The position numbers and the translations under genes were made by a program. A DNA stretch of 64,000 bases from DATATV01 sp036268615. GTDB taxonomy: Bacteria; Actinomycetota; Actinomycetes; Mycobacteriales; Pseudonocardiaceae. Shown here piece by piece: positions 34,571-42,881 of the stretch; positions within the stretch are counted from its first letter, which is position 1, and the number at the start of each line of letters is the position of its first letter. The notes beneath the pieces are model-generated. The model made no database searches, was not told the DNA's origin, and saw only the letters and a list, made by a program, of their open reading frames with translations. Location: positions 62,001 to 126,000 of the forward strand of contig DATATV010000121.1 in assembly GCA_036268615.1 (NCBI GenBank). Reading direction: 5' to 3'.

Positions 34571-35536
34571 ATGACAACGCACACGCTGCCGACCGTGACC
34601 GACGTGCTGGCCGCCGCCGAGCGGATCCGGCCCTACGTCCGGCGCACGCCGGTGCTGCGGGCCGAGGTCGACGGGCGGCCGGTGGTGTTCAAGCTGGAAC
34701 ACCTGCAACGCACGGGCTCGTTCAAGTTGCGCGGCGCGTTGAACGCACTGCTCGCCGGGCCGTTGCCGGATCGGGTGGTGACCGCGTCCGGTGGCAATCA
34801 TGGGCTCGCGGTGGCGGAGGCCGCCCGGCTGTTGGGGGTTTCGGCGACGGTCTACGTGCCGGAGAACGCGCCCGAGGCCAAGACCGCGCGGATCTCGGCC
34901 ACTGGGGCGACTTTGGTGCGGCATGGCCGTAACTACGCCGAGGCCGCGCTGGCTGCCGCCGCCGCGGTCGGAACGGATCTTTATCTGCCGCCCTACGACG
35001 ATCCGCTGGTTGTTGCCGGGCAGGGCACGGTGGCTTTGGAGATTGTCGCCGACGTTCCCGAGGTGGATACGTTGGTTGCCGCCGTTGGCGGCGGGGGGTT
35101 GGCCGCTGGTATCTCGCTTGGTGGTGCCGGCCGGTCGGTTGTCGCTGTCGAGCCGGAGAATTGCTGTTGTCTGCATTCCGCGTTGGCCGCCGGCGGGCCG
35201 GTGGAGTCTCCGGTGGATTCAGTGGCGGCTTCCGCTCTGGGGGCTTCCAGCGTGAGCGACCTGACGTATTCGCTGCTTCAGGGGGCTGATTCGGTCCTGG
35301 TCAGCGATGGGGAGTTGTTGGCTGCCCGGGATCGGTTGTGGGAGGAGTTTCGACTGGCGGTTGAACCGGCCGCTGCCGTGCCGTTCGCCGCCTGGTTGGC
35401 CGGGCGGGTGGCTGGGGACGTGGCTTGTCTGGTTCTCTGCGGAGCAAATTCCGAATGGGGCCCGGCCCTGGCGCGCCAGCGCCACGGGAGGGCCAGGAGC
35501 GAAGCGACAATCTCTAGAAACGACCACCATCTCTAA
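34571..35536 (+). CDS. PLP-dependent threonine/serine dehydratase-family enzyme
   Basis: A 321-aa fold-type II PLP enzyme. The Schiff-base Lys is in GSFKLRGALNAL, with the SGGNHGLA loop and the Gly-rich phosphate loop GGGGLAAG. The substrate could be L-Thr/L-Ser (dehydratase) or Ser (racemase). ATG at 34571 (MTTHTLPTVTDV) matches the family start. The C-terminal ~20 residues (ALARQRHGRARSEAT) are encoded by a copy of the dispersed repeat, so the native C-terminus was probably replaced. Some runs of codons ending in T (from about 35040) differ from neighbours. Confidence 0.83.
   Translation: MTTHTLPTVTDVLAAAERIRPYVRRTPVLRAEVDGRPVVFKLEHLQRTGSFKLRGALNALLAGPLPDRVVTASGGNHGLAVAEAARLLGVSATVYVPENAPEAKTARISATGATLVRHGRNYAEAALAAAAAVGTDLYLPPYDDPLVVAGQGTVALEIVADVPEVDTLVAAVGGGGLAAGISLGGAGRSVVAVEPENCCCLHSALAAGGPVESPVDSVAASALGASSVSDLTYSLLQGADSVLVSDGELLAARDRLWEEFRLAVEPAAAVPFAAWLAGRVAGDVACLVLCGANSEWGPALARQRHGRARSEATISRNDHHL
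35466..35508 (+). repeat. Dispersed ~45-bp repeat, copy 3, inside a gene 3' end
   Basis: Begins CCCTGGCGCGCCAGCGCCAC and ends AGGAGCGAAGCGAC, plus orientation. Only copy that lies within a coding frame. Downstream (35549-35595) two 14-bp direct repeats of CTCAAAAGCGGCCA occur. Confidence 0.8.
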
Positions 35537-35621
35537 AAACAACCACCTCAAAAGCGGCCACCATCGTTAAGAACGACCACGCTCAAAAGCGGCCATCCGC
35601 CAAACAGCACCTTTACCGCAG

Positions 35622-36710
35622 CTACCCAGTGGCGCTGATGGTCGCGCTGCCCAGCACCAGGTCCCCCGCCGGGTCCTCGCGGTACATCACCAGGGTTTGG
35701 CCTGGTGATACGCCGTTCAGCGGCTCGGTCAGCCGGACCGTCAGCTCGCCGTTCACCAGCTCGGCCACCGCCTTGCCCACCCCGCCGTGCGCCCGCACCT
35801 GGACGGTGCACTCGACCGGCTCGGTCAGCGGCTCGTCCGTCGGCCAGACCGGGCGGGCCGCGGTGATCTCGCGGACGGCCAGCCGCTCGGCTGAGCCCAC
35901 TCGCACGGTGCCGGAGACCGGCTCCAGGCCCAGGACGTAGCGCGGGCGACCGTCCGCCGCCGGTGCCTGGAGGCCGAGGCCCTTGCGCTGGCCGACGGTG
36001 AAACCGTGGACACCGGTGTGCTGCCCCAAGACGGCACCGGTCTCGTCGTCCACCAGCGCGCCCGGCCGGACGCCGATTCGGTTGGTCAGGAATGCCTGGG
36101 TGTTGCCGTCCGGGATGAAGCAGATGTCGTGGCTGTCGGGCTTCTCGGCCACCGACAGGCCGCGCTCCGCCGCTTCGGCGCGCACCTGCGGCTTGGTCGA
36201 GTCGCCGAGCGGGAACATGGCGTGCCGGAGCTGGTCGGCGCGCAGCGAGGCCAGTACGTAGGACTGGTCCTTGCCGTCGTCGGCGCTGCGCCGCAGCTCG
36301 ATTCGGCCCTCGTCGTTGGCCAGGCGAGCGTAGTGGCCGGTGCACACCGCGTCGAAGCCAAGGCCGACCGCGCGGTCGAGCAGTGCGGCGAACTTGATCT
36401 TCTCGTTGCAGCGGACGCACGGGTTGGGTGTGCGACCGGCCGCGTACTCGGCGACGAAGTCCTCGACCACGTCCTCGGTGAAGCGCTCGGCGAAGTCCCA
36501 GACGTAGAAGGGGATTCCGAGCACATCCGCCGCCCGGCGAGCGTCGTGGGCGTCCTCGATCGTGCAGCAGCCGCGTGAACCGGTACGCAGGGTGCCCGGC
36601 TTGGCGGACAGCGCGAGATGCACGCCAACCACCTCGTGCCCGCACTCCACCGCCCGCGCTGCGGCAACGGCGGAGTCCACCCCGCCGCTCATCGCCGCCA
36701 ACACCCGCAT
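35622..36710 (-). CDS. mnmA: tRNA-specific 2-thiouridylase
   Basis: A 362-aa ATP-dependent enzyme that thiolates U34 of tRNA(Lys/Glu/Gln). The PP-loop SGGVDSAVAA is at about residues 8-17, and the two catalytic cysteines lie in NPCVRCNEKIKF and SHDICFIPDG. The C-terminal beta-barrel starts GRPRYVLGLEPVSGT. ATG at 36710 (MRVLAAMSGG) is preferred. The cysteine desulfurase gene upstream ends 5 bp before it, so sulfur donor and acceptor are co-expressed. Confidence 0.95.
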   Translation of the reverse strand: MRVLAAMSGGVDSAVAAARAVECGHEVVGVHLALSAKPGTLRTGSRGCCTIEDAHDARRAADVLGIPFYVWDFAERFTEDVVEDFVAEYAAGRTPNPCVRCNEKIKFAALLDRAVGLGFDAVCTGHYARLANDEGRIELRRSADDGKDQSYVLASLRADQLRHAMFPLGDSTKPQVRAEAAERGLSVAEKPDSHDICFIPDGNTQAFLTNRIGVRPGALVDDETGAVLGQHTGVHGFTVGQRKGLGLQAPAADGRPRYVLGLEPVSGTVRVGSAERLAVREITAARPVWPTDEPLTEPVECTVQVRAHGGVGKAVAELVNGELTVRLTEPLNGVSPGQTLVMYREDPAGDLVLGSATISATG

Positions 36711-36715
36711 TCGGG

Positions 36716-37939
36716 TCACACCTCCGTCGTCGTTCGGTTGGACCGCCGCACCCCGGCGATCCCGGCCGAGCGGGCTCGGTCCACCACCATGCCGATCACG
36801 CCGGCCACCGCCGCCGTGTCCGCCTCGGTGGACGTGTGGCCGAGGGAAAAGCGCAGCGAGCCGCGGGCGGCGACCGGGTCGGCGCCCATGGCCAGCAGGA
36901 CATGGCTGGGCTGGGCGACGCCCGCGGTGCACGCGGAGCCCGTCGAGCACTCGATTCCGTTGGCGTCCAGCAGCATCAGCAGGCTGTCGCCCTCGCAGCC
37001 GGGGAAGGTCAGGTGCGCGTTGCCGGGCAGCCGGGACGGTCCACCATCTATTGTGGACTGACCTGGATCGCCGTTGAGCTGCGCGTCGGGCACGATCGCG
37101 CGGATCTGCCGGACCAGTTGGTCGCGCAGCGCGCCCACGGTCGCGACGTGCTCGGCCTGGCGGTCGACCGACTCGCGTACGGCGGCGGCCATCGACACGA
37201 TGCCGGACACGTTCAGGGTGCTGGACCGGACATCCCGCTCCTGGCCACCACCGTGCAACAGCGGCGTGCAGGCCACGTCCCGGCCCAGCAGCAGCGCACC
37301 AACGCCGTACGGGCCACCCAGCTTGTGTGCGGCCAGGCTCAGCGCGGACGTGCCGCCGGCGGCGAACGAGACCGGCAGTGCGCCGACCGCCTGGACGGCG
37401 TCGGTGTGCAGCGGAATGCCGTGGTCGGCCGCGGCGCGGGCCAGTTCGCGGATCGGGTTCACCGTGCCGACCTCGTTGTTGGCCCACATCACCGTGACCA
37501 ACGCCACCGACTCCGGGTCCTCGGCGATCGCCGCGCGCACCGTGTCCTCGTGCACCCGGCCGAAGTCGTCGACCTCCAGCCAGGTCAGCTCGGCGCCGTC
37601 GTGCTCGGCCAGCCACTCCACCGAATCCAGCACCGCGTGATGTTCCACGGCGGGCACCAGAATCCGCCTGCGTCGGTCGTCGGCGGCCCGGCGTGACCAG
37701 TAGATCCCCTTGATCGCCAGGTTGTCGCTCTCAGTGCCGCCACCAGTGAAAATCACCTCCGACGGGCGAGCGCCCAGCGCGTCGGCGAGGTCCTCACGGG
37801 CCTCCTCGACGGCCCGGCGCGCCCGGCGGCCGGAGGTGTGCAGCGACGAGGCGTTGCCCACGGAGGACATCGCCCTGGTCATGGCGGCCACGGCTACCGA
37901 AGACATCGGCGTGGTGGCCGCGTGGTCGAGGTAGGCCAT
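36716..37939 (-). CDS. Cysteine desulfurase (NifS/IscS class)
   Basis: A 407-aa PLP enzyme that takes sulfur from cysteine. ATG at 37939 (MAYLDHAATTP) is the canonical start. PLP-binding Lys is in LAAHKLGGPYG, and the catalytic Cys in STGSACTAG near the C-terminus. Likely supplies persulfide to MnmA, directly downstream. First gene of the pair. Confidence 0.93.
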   Translation of the reverse strand: MAYLDHAATTPMSSVAVAAMTRAMSSVGNASSLHTSGRRARRAVEEAREDLADALGARPSEVIFTGGGTESDNLAIKGIYWSRRAADDRRRRILVPAVEHHAVLDSVEWLAEHDGAELTWLEVDDFGRVHEDTVRAAIAEDPESVALVTVMWANNEVGTVNPIRELARAAADHGIPLHTDAVQAVGALPVSFAAGGTSALSLAAHKLGGPYGVGALLLGRDVACTPLLHGGGQERDVRSSTLNVSGIVSMAAAVRESVDRQAEHVATVGALRDQLVRQIRAIVPDAQLNGDPGQSTIDGGPSRLPGNAHLTFPGCEGDSLLMLLDANGIECSTGSACTAGVAQPSHVLLAMGADPVAARGSLRFSLGHTSTEADTAAVAGVIGMVVDRARSAGIAGVRRSNRTTTEV

Positions 37940-37977
37940 CGCCCGTCCAGGGTACAGGCCGGTGTCACCCGCCCAGG

Positions 37978-38877
37978 TCACACCGCCACGGCATGATCGG
38001 TCAGCTCGGGCAGTCGACCGGCGGGTTCGACCACCGCGCGAATCCTGGCCTCCGTCAGCGCGGCCAGTTCGCGCCGACCAGCGGCGCGACCTGGGGCGAT
38101 CTCGTCCAGAATGTGCAGCTCCACCACCAGGCCGCGCAGCCGCGCGGTCCGGCACACCGAGTCGATCAGGGTCTCGTCACCGACGAACGCCGGCCAACTG
38201 GTGGCCGAGCCGTCGGTCAGTCGATAGCGCAGCGCGATCGGGCGCACCGGCACACCGCCGTCGATGGCCGCCTGGAACATCGCCGGGCGGAATCGGCCGG
38301 TCGTCCGGCCGCACCAGGTGGTGCCCTCCGGGTACGCACTGACCAGTGAGCCCGCCCGCAGCGCGGTGGACAGCTCGCCGATCGCGGCCGGCAGCACCCG
38401 CAGCCGGCCGCGGTCCAGGAACACCGTGCCGGCCCTGCTGGCCAGCGCGCCGACCACCGGCCAGGCACGGATCTCGTGTTTGGCCACCGACGGCATCGGC
38501 CGCACGCCGTTCACCGCGACGATGTCCAACCAGGAGACGTGGTTGAGGGCGACCAGCGCCCCCCGGTGCGGACCGTCGCCGGCCGGGCCACCGAACGTGC
38601 GGTCGCCGTGCACCTCCAGCCGGGCACCGAACGCGCGCAGCAGCGCGGCGAAAACCCAGCGCACGGCGGCTTCCCGCGCCCTGGAGCCGAGCAGGGCGGA
38701 CAGCGGGGCGAGCACCGTCGCGGCGAGCAGCACGCCCAGCGCGCGGACCAGCCGCAGGGTCATCCGCGGCCGGCCGACCGTCGGCATCGGCGCGGTCACG
38801 CAACCCGGCCCGCACGGCGACACCGGCACCCAGTGGTTCACCTGGTCGAGCTGCTGATCAACCGCCGACTCGGTCAT
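37978..38877 (-). CDS. PlsC-like 1-acyl-glycerol-phosphate-type acyltransferase
   Basis: A 299-aa membrane-associated acyltransferase. The HX4D catalytic motif is NHVSWLD (about residue 104) and the glycerophosphate-site motif YPEGTTWCGR follows near 180. One hydrophobic segment at about residues 44-66. The ATG at 38877 overlaps the GNAT stop (ATGA). Together the pair resembles OlsB/OlsA of ornithine-lipid synthesis. Not proven here. Confidence 0.85.
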   Translation of the reverse strand: MTESAVDQQLDQVNHWVPVSPCGPGCVTAPMPTVGRPRMTLRLVRALGVLLAATVLAPLSALLGSRAREAAVRWVFAALLRAFGARLEVHGDRTFGGPAGDGPHRGALVALNHVSWLDIVAVNGVRPMPSVAKHEIRAWPVVGALASRAGTVFLDRGRLRVLPAAIGELSTALRAGSLVSAYPEGTTWCGRTTGRFRPAMFQAAIDGGVPVRPIALRYRLTDGSATSWPAFVGDETLIDSVCRTARLRGLVVELHILDEIAPGRAAGRRELAALTEARIRAVVEPAGRLPELTDHAVAV

Positions 38878-39665
38878 CGGTCCTCCCCCAGGAAGAATTT
38901 CAGGTAGCGCGGGTCGATCCGGTCCATCGACAGCAGCACGAAGAAGTCGGCGACGTCGAAGTCCTCGTCCAGCGCGGGCGGCCCGCACACCCAGGTGTTC
39001 AGCCGCAGGTAACCGCGCAGCAGCGGCGGGATCACCGCGCGCTCGGGGCGCGGGGCGTCCGCCACCGCCCACGGGTGCAGCGGCCGCACCCGGTACTCCT
39101 CGGGCGCCAAGTGCTTGCGTACCACCGTGTCCCATACTCCGGCGGCGAGCTTTCCGCCGTCGCCGAGCGGCACCGACGCGCAGCCGGCCAGCCAGCGGTG
39201 CCCGGACAGGTGCATGTACCGGGCGATGCCGGCCCAGACGAGCCCGACCACCGCGCCGGTGCGGTGGTCGGGGTGTACGCAGGAGCGGCCGGTCTCCACC
39301 AGCGCCGAGCGCAGTGGTCGCAGCGCGGTCAGCTCGAACTCGGTTTCCGAGTAGATCCGCCCGGCGAGTTCGGCCCGCTCCGGCGGCAGCATTCGGTAGG
39401 TGCCGACGATCTCGCCGGTGTTGTCGTGCCGCACCACCAGGTGGTCACAGAACTCGTCGAACTCGTCGACGTCCGTTCCGGCTTCCCGGCTGTGCAGGTG
39501 TGCGCCCATCTCCCCGGCGAAAACGGCGTACCGGAGTCGCTGGGCGGCGGCGACCTCCTGGTCGTTTCTGGCCACCAGCAGGGAGTAGCGCGCGGTGGTC
39601 TCGGTGCTGTCGGTGGCGGCGGTGTCTGCTGTGGAGGTGGACACAAGCAGCTCTGAGGAGGCCAT
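38874..39665 (-). CDS. OlsB-like GNAT acyltransferase (hemolysin/COG3176 type)
   Basis: A 263-aa GNAT-type protein of the N-acyl amino acid synthase class. Recognisable segments are AAAQRLRYAVFAGEMGA, DVDEFDEFCDHLVV and GRSCVHPDHRTGAVV. These resemble OlsB, which acylates the alpha-amino group of ornithine from acyl-ACP. ATG at 39665 (MASSELLVS) is preferred. A Thr/Ser/Ala-rich N-terminus (about 10-30) is likely disordered. Translationally coupled to the PlsC-like gene. Confidence 0.78.
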   Translation of the reverse strand: MASSELLVSTSTADTAATDSTETTARYSLLVARNDQEVAAAQRLRYAVFAGEMGAHLHSREAGTDVDEFDEFCDHLVVRHDNTGEIVGTYRMLPPERAELAGRIYSETEFELTALRPLRSALVETGRSCVHPDHRTGAVVGLVWAGIARYMHLSGHRWLAGCASVPLGDGGKLAAGVWDTVVRKHLAPEEYRVRPLHPWAVADAPRPERAVIPPLLRGYLRLNTWVCGPPALDEDFDVADFFVLLSMDRIDPRYLKFFLGEDR

Positions 39666-39744
39666 GTGACCTGTGTACGACCCGTAGGGCAACCGTCACG
39701 AGGGACAACCAGTGACACCCCGATGGAAATTCGGTGAATAAACG

Positions 39745-39786
39745 AATCGGGGCGCTTTCCGCCCGATAACGGAAAACGCCCCGATT
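39745..39786 (-). terminator. Terminator after etfA
   Basis: 17-bp stem with one mismatch (arms 39745-39761 and 39770-39786, 8-nt loop), 23 bp after the etfA stop. On the minus strand a short T-rich stretch follows. Confidence 0.72.
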
Positions 39787-39808
39787 ACGTTTACTGATCG
39801 GCTGACGC

Positions 39809-40768
39809 TCAGCCCTTGCGCTTGCCGACTTCCTCGGTGAGCTGCGGCGCGACCTTGAACAGGTCGCCCACGACACCGAAGTCGGTGATCTCGAAGATGG
39901 GCGCCTCGGCGTCCTTGTTCACCGCGATGATCGTCTTCGAGGTCTGCATACCGGCCCGGTGCTGAATGGCGCCGGAGATGCCCAGTGCGATGTAGAGCTG
40001 CGGGGCGACGGTCTTGCCGGTCTGGCCGACCTGGAACTGGTGCGGGTAGTAACCGGAGTCCACCGCGGCCCGGGACGCGCCCACCGCAGCGCCCAGCGCG
40101 TCGGCGAGCTTCTCCACGACCTCGAAGCTCTCCGCGCTGCCCACGCCACGACCACCCGACACCACGACGCTCGCCTCGGTGAGTTCGGGGCGGTCCCCGC
40201 CGACGATCGGCTCGCGGGCGGTGATCCTGGTCGACCTGGCCGCGTCCACCGCGGGCAGGCTGATCGCCTCCACCGTGCCGGCGCCCTCGCTCGCCTCGAC
40301 CTCGATCGCGCCCGGCCGCACGGTGATCACCGGCGTGCCGTGCGAGACCTGCGAGGTGACCGTGTAGGCACCACCGAAGATCGACTGGCTGGCCTTGCCG
40401 TCCGCGGTCAGGTCCACCGCGTCCACGATCAGACCGGAGCCCAGCCGCACGGCCAGCCGACCGGCGACCTCCTTGCCCTCCGCGCTGCCGGCGATCAGCA
40501 CCGCGGCCGGGCCCGCACTGCCGGCCGCCGCGGCCAGCGCGTCCACCTTCGGCGTCACCAGGAAACCGGCGGCGTCGTCGGACTCGGCCGCATAGACCTT
40601 CGCGGCGCCGTGCGCGGCCAGCGCGCCGGACACCTTGTCCGCCGTGCCCGGGGCGCCCACCACGACGGCGGACGGCTCACCGAGCCGGGCCGCCGCGGTC
40701 AGCAGCTCGAACGTGACCTTCTTGACCTCGCCGTCCACCTGATCGACGAGGACCAGTACCTCTGCCAT
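39809..40768 (-). CDS. etfA: Electron-transfer flavoprotein alpha subunit
   Basis: A 319-aa FAD-binding subunit that carries electrons from acyl-CoA dehydrogenases to the quinone pool. The C-terminal FAD domain is intact: GGRGVGS, SRAAVDSGYYPHQFQVGQTG, and QLYIALGISGAIQHRAGM. The ATG at 40768 lies 24 bp after the etfB stop. Ends at the hairpin 39745-39786. Confidence 0.96.
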   Translation of the reverse strand: MAEVLVLVDQVDGEVKKVTFELLTAAARLGEPSAVVVGAPGTADKVSGALAAHGAAKVYAAESDDAAGFLVTPKVDALAAAAGSAGPAAVLIAGSAEGKEVAGRLAVRLGSGLIVDAVDLTADGKASQSIFGGAYTVTSQVSHGTPVITVRPGAIEVEASEGAGTVEAISLPAVDAARSTRITAREPIVGGDRPELTEASVVVSGGRGVGSAESFEVVEKLADALGAAVGASRAAVDSGYYPHQFQVGQTGKTVAPQLYIALGISGAIQHRAGMQTSKTIIAVNKDAEAPIFEITDFGVVGDLFKVAPQLTEEVGKRKG

Positions 40769-40792
40769 AACTCTCGTCTCCTCGTAACTCGA

Positions 40793-41584
40793 TCAGATCA
40801 ACTTCTGGGCGACCAGGAACTGGGCGATCTTGCCGCCGCCGTCACCGTCACCGGAGTCCTCGACCTTCTCGCCCGAGGTGCGCGGCGGCTTCGGGGCCGC
40901 CTCCAGCACGGTCGACCACGCGGCACCGATGCCGACCTCGCCCGCGTCCACGCCGAGATCGCCGATGGCCAGCGTCTTCACCGGCTTCTTCTTGGCCGCC
41001 ATGATCCCCTTGAACGAGGGGTAGCGCGGCTCGTTGATCTTCTCGGTCACACTGATCAGCGCGGGCAGGCTGGCTTCCAGCCGGGTCAGGCCCTCGTCCG
41101 CGGTCTCCCGCTCGACCTTGACCGTGCTGCCGTCGATCTCGACCTTGCGCGCGTGGGTCAGCTGGGGCAGGCCCAGCAGTTCGGCCAGGATGGCCGGCAC
41201 CGCACCGGCAACGCCGTCGGTCGACTCGTTACCGGCGATGACCAGATCCACGCCCTCGACCGTGCCGATCGCCTTGGCCAGCACGCTCGCGGTCTGCAGC
41301 ACGTCCGCACCGTGCAGTGCGTCGTCGGTCACGTGGACGGCGGCGTCGGCTCCCATGGACAGCGCCTTGCGGATGGCGTCGGTGGCCCGTGCGGGTCCCA
41401 CCGTGATCACCGTGACCTCGCCGCCCTGTGCCTCTTTGATCTGCAGCGCCTCTTCCACCGCGCGCTCGTTGATCTCGTCCAGCACCGCATCCGCTGCGTC
41501 GCGGTCCAGGGTGTGGTCGGCGTCGGAGAGCTTGCGCTCGGAGTAGGTGTCGGGCACCTGCTTCACCAGAACAACGATGTTCAT
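40793..41584 (-). CDS. etfB: Electron-transfer flavoprotein beta subunit
   Basis: A 263-aa subunit with the AMP-binding site. The start MNIVVLVKQVPDTYS and the segment DLVIAGNESTDGVAGAVPA are typical. First gene of etfB-etfA; divergent from degV across 291 bp. ATG at 41584. Confidence 0.95.
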   Translation of the reverse strand: MNIVVLVKQVPDTYSERKLSDADHTLDRDAADAVLDEINERAVEEALQIKEAQGGEVTVITVGPARATDAIRKALSMGADAAVHVTDDALHGADVLQTASVLAKAIGTVEGVDLVIAGNESTDGVAGAVPAILAELLGLPQLTHARKVEIDGSTVKVERETADEGLTRLEASLPALISVTEKINEPRYPSFKGIMAAKKKPVKTLAIGDLGVDAGEVGIGAAWSTVLEAAPKPPRTSGEKVEDSGDGDGGGKIAQFLVAQKLI

Positions 41585-41875
41585 GGGCCTTGTTCGACCT
41601 CCTGAAAACTGGCGCCGCCCGCGCCCTCGGAGCGGGCTGCGGGCGGCGAGCTTGATCGCCGGTTGGGCTCATGCCCTCTCAGCCGACCATCTCACGCTAC
41701 GACCATGATCGCGAGCGCGAAGACCGTGGCTTCTACCACCCAAATGTTACCCGCCGGTAGCCTGCCGGCAAGCTGGCGACACGGTGACCGTGCTCACCAC
41801 ATTTCACCACGGACGATGGTGCTAACTGTACGGATTCGTAGCAATTCGCGCCGCGATCGCATACAGTCCGGCTCC

Positions 41876-42721
41876 ATGCTTCGTCGTGTCGCAATCGTTA
41901 CCGACTCTACTGCCTGCGTACCAGGGGACCTTGCCAACAGATGGGGGATAGGTGTGGTCCAACAGCAGCTGAGAATCGGCGACCACACCGACGACGAAGC
42001 GAGGGTCGGCGACGAGACCCTGATCGGCGCGATGCGTGGCCGGACCTCGGTCACCACCGCGCCGCCCGACGTCGGGGCGTTCTTCTGGGCTTATCAGGAC
42101 GCGATCGCCCGGGGCGCGGGCGCGATCGTTTCCATGCACATCTCCAGCCGGCTGTCAAAGACCTGCGCGGCCGCGAAGGAGGCCGCCGGCAAGGTTTCGG
42201 TGCCGGTGCACGTGCTCGACTCGGGCACCGCCGGGATGAGCCTGGGCTACGCGGTGCTCGCCGCGGCCCGGGTGGCGGCGGCCGGCGGCGACCGGCGTCA
42301 GGTGATGGCCGTGGCCGGCGTGCGGATCGCCCGCAGCACCGAACTGATCCACGTGGACACGCTGGAGTTCCTGCGCCGGGGCGGCCGGATCGGCGCGGCC
42401 GCGCACCTGGTCGGCACGGCGCTGGCGATGAAGCCGCTGCTGACCGTGCGCAACGGCGAGGTCTCCCCGCTGGATCGGACGATCGGCTCGGAACGAGCGT
42501 TACGAAAGATGGTCGACCGGGCGGTCGCGGTGGCCGCCGGACGGCCGGTGGATGTCGCGGTGGAGCACTTCGGCCGGGACGAGCGGGTGGCCCTGCTCAT
42601 CGACCACCTGCACCGGCGGGTGCCCAACATCAAGGAGTCCATGCGGGTGTCGGTCAGCGCGATCATCGCCGCGCACGTCGGACCCGGTGCGCTCGGAGTG
42701 ACTATTTCCCCTGCCGTGTAA
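41876..42721 (+). CDS. DegV-family fatty-acid-binding protein
   Basis: A 281-aa protein. IVTDSTACVPGDL is the DegV N-terminal lipid-site motif, and STELIHVDTLEFLRRGGRIG is the second family hallmark. Such proteins bind a fatty acid for the acyl-phosphate kinase (FakB-type). ATG at 41876; an ATACAGT-like -10 ends 8 bp before it, so the mRNA may be leaderless. Hairpins at 42741-42812 follow the stop. Confidence 0.87.
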   Translation: MLRRVAIVTDSTACVPGDLANRWGIGVVQQQLRIGDHTDDEARVGDETLIGAMRGRTSVTTAPPDVGAFFWAYQDAIARGAGAIVSMHISSRLSKTCAAAKEAAGKVSVPVHVLDSGTAGMSLGYAVLAAARVAAAGGDRRQVMAVAGVRIARSTELIHVDTLEFLRRGGRIGAAAHLVGTALAMKPLLTVRNGEVSPLDRTIGSERALRKMVDRAVAVAAGRPVDVAVEHFGRDERVALLIDHLHRRVPNIKESMRVSVSAIIAAHVGPGALGVTISPAV

Positions 42722-42740
42722 CAGAAGTCCTGTAACAGAG

Positions 42741-42812
42741 GCGGGCCTGGGGAAACCCGCAAGTGGTCCGGACAACAGGGCCGTTCGGTCGATTGACGCC
42801 GACCGAACGGCC
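42741..42812 (+). terminator. Tandem hairpins after degV
   Basis: A weak stem GCGGG...CCCGC (42741-42760), then a strong 13-bp perfect stem (GGCCGTTCGGTCG 42779-42791 and its complement 42800-42812, 8-nt loop). Confidence 0.65.
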
Positions 42813-42822
42813 GCGAAGCATC

Positions 42823-42880
42823 GAGACTCCCGTTCATCGATAACGACAAAATGATCGATAAGCGACAGACCGGGAGTCTC
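42823..42880 (+). promoter_or_regulatory. 5' hairpin that covers the GH3 ribosome site
   Basis: GAGACTCCCG (42823-42832) is perfectly complementary to CGGGAGTCTC (42871-42880). The right arm contains GGGAG and ends 1 bp before the ATG at 42882. The loop holds two ATCGAT copies. Folding would hide the Shine-Dalgarno, so translation may be controlled. Confidence 0.5.
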
Positions 42881-42881
42881 A

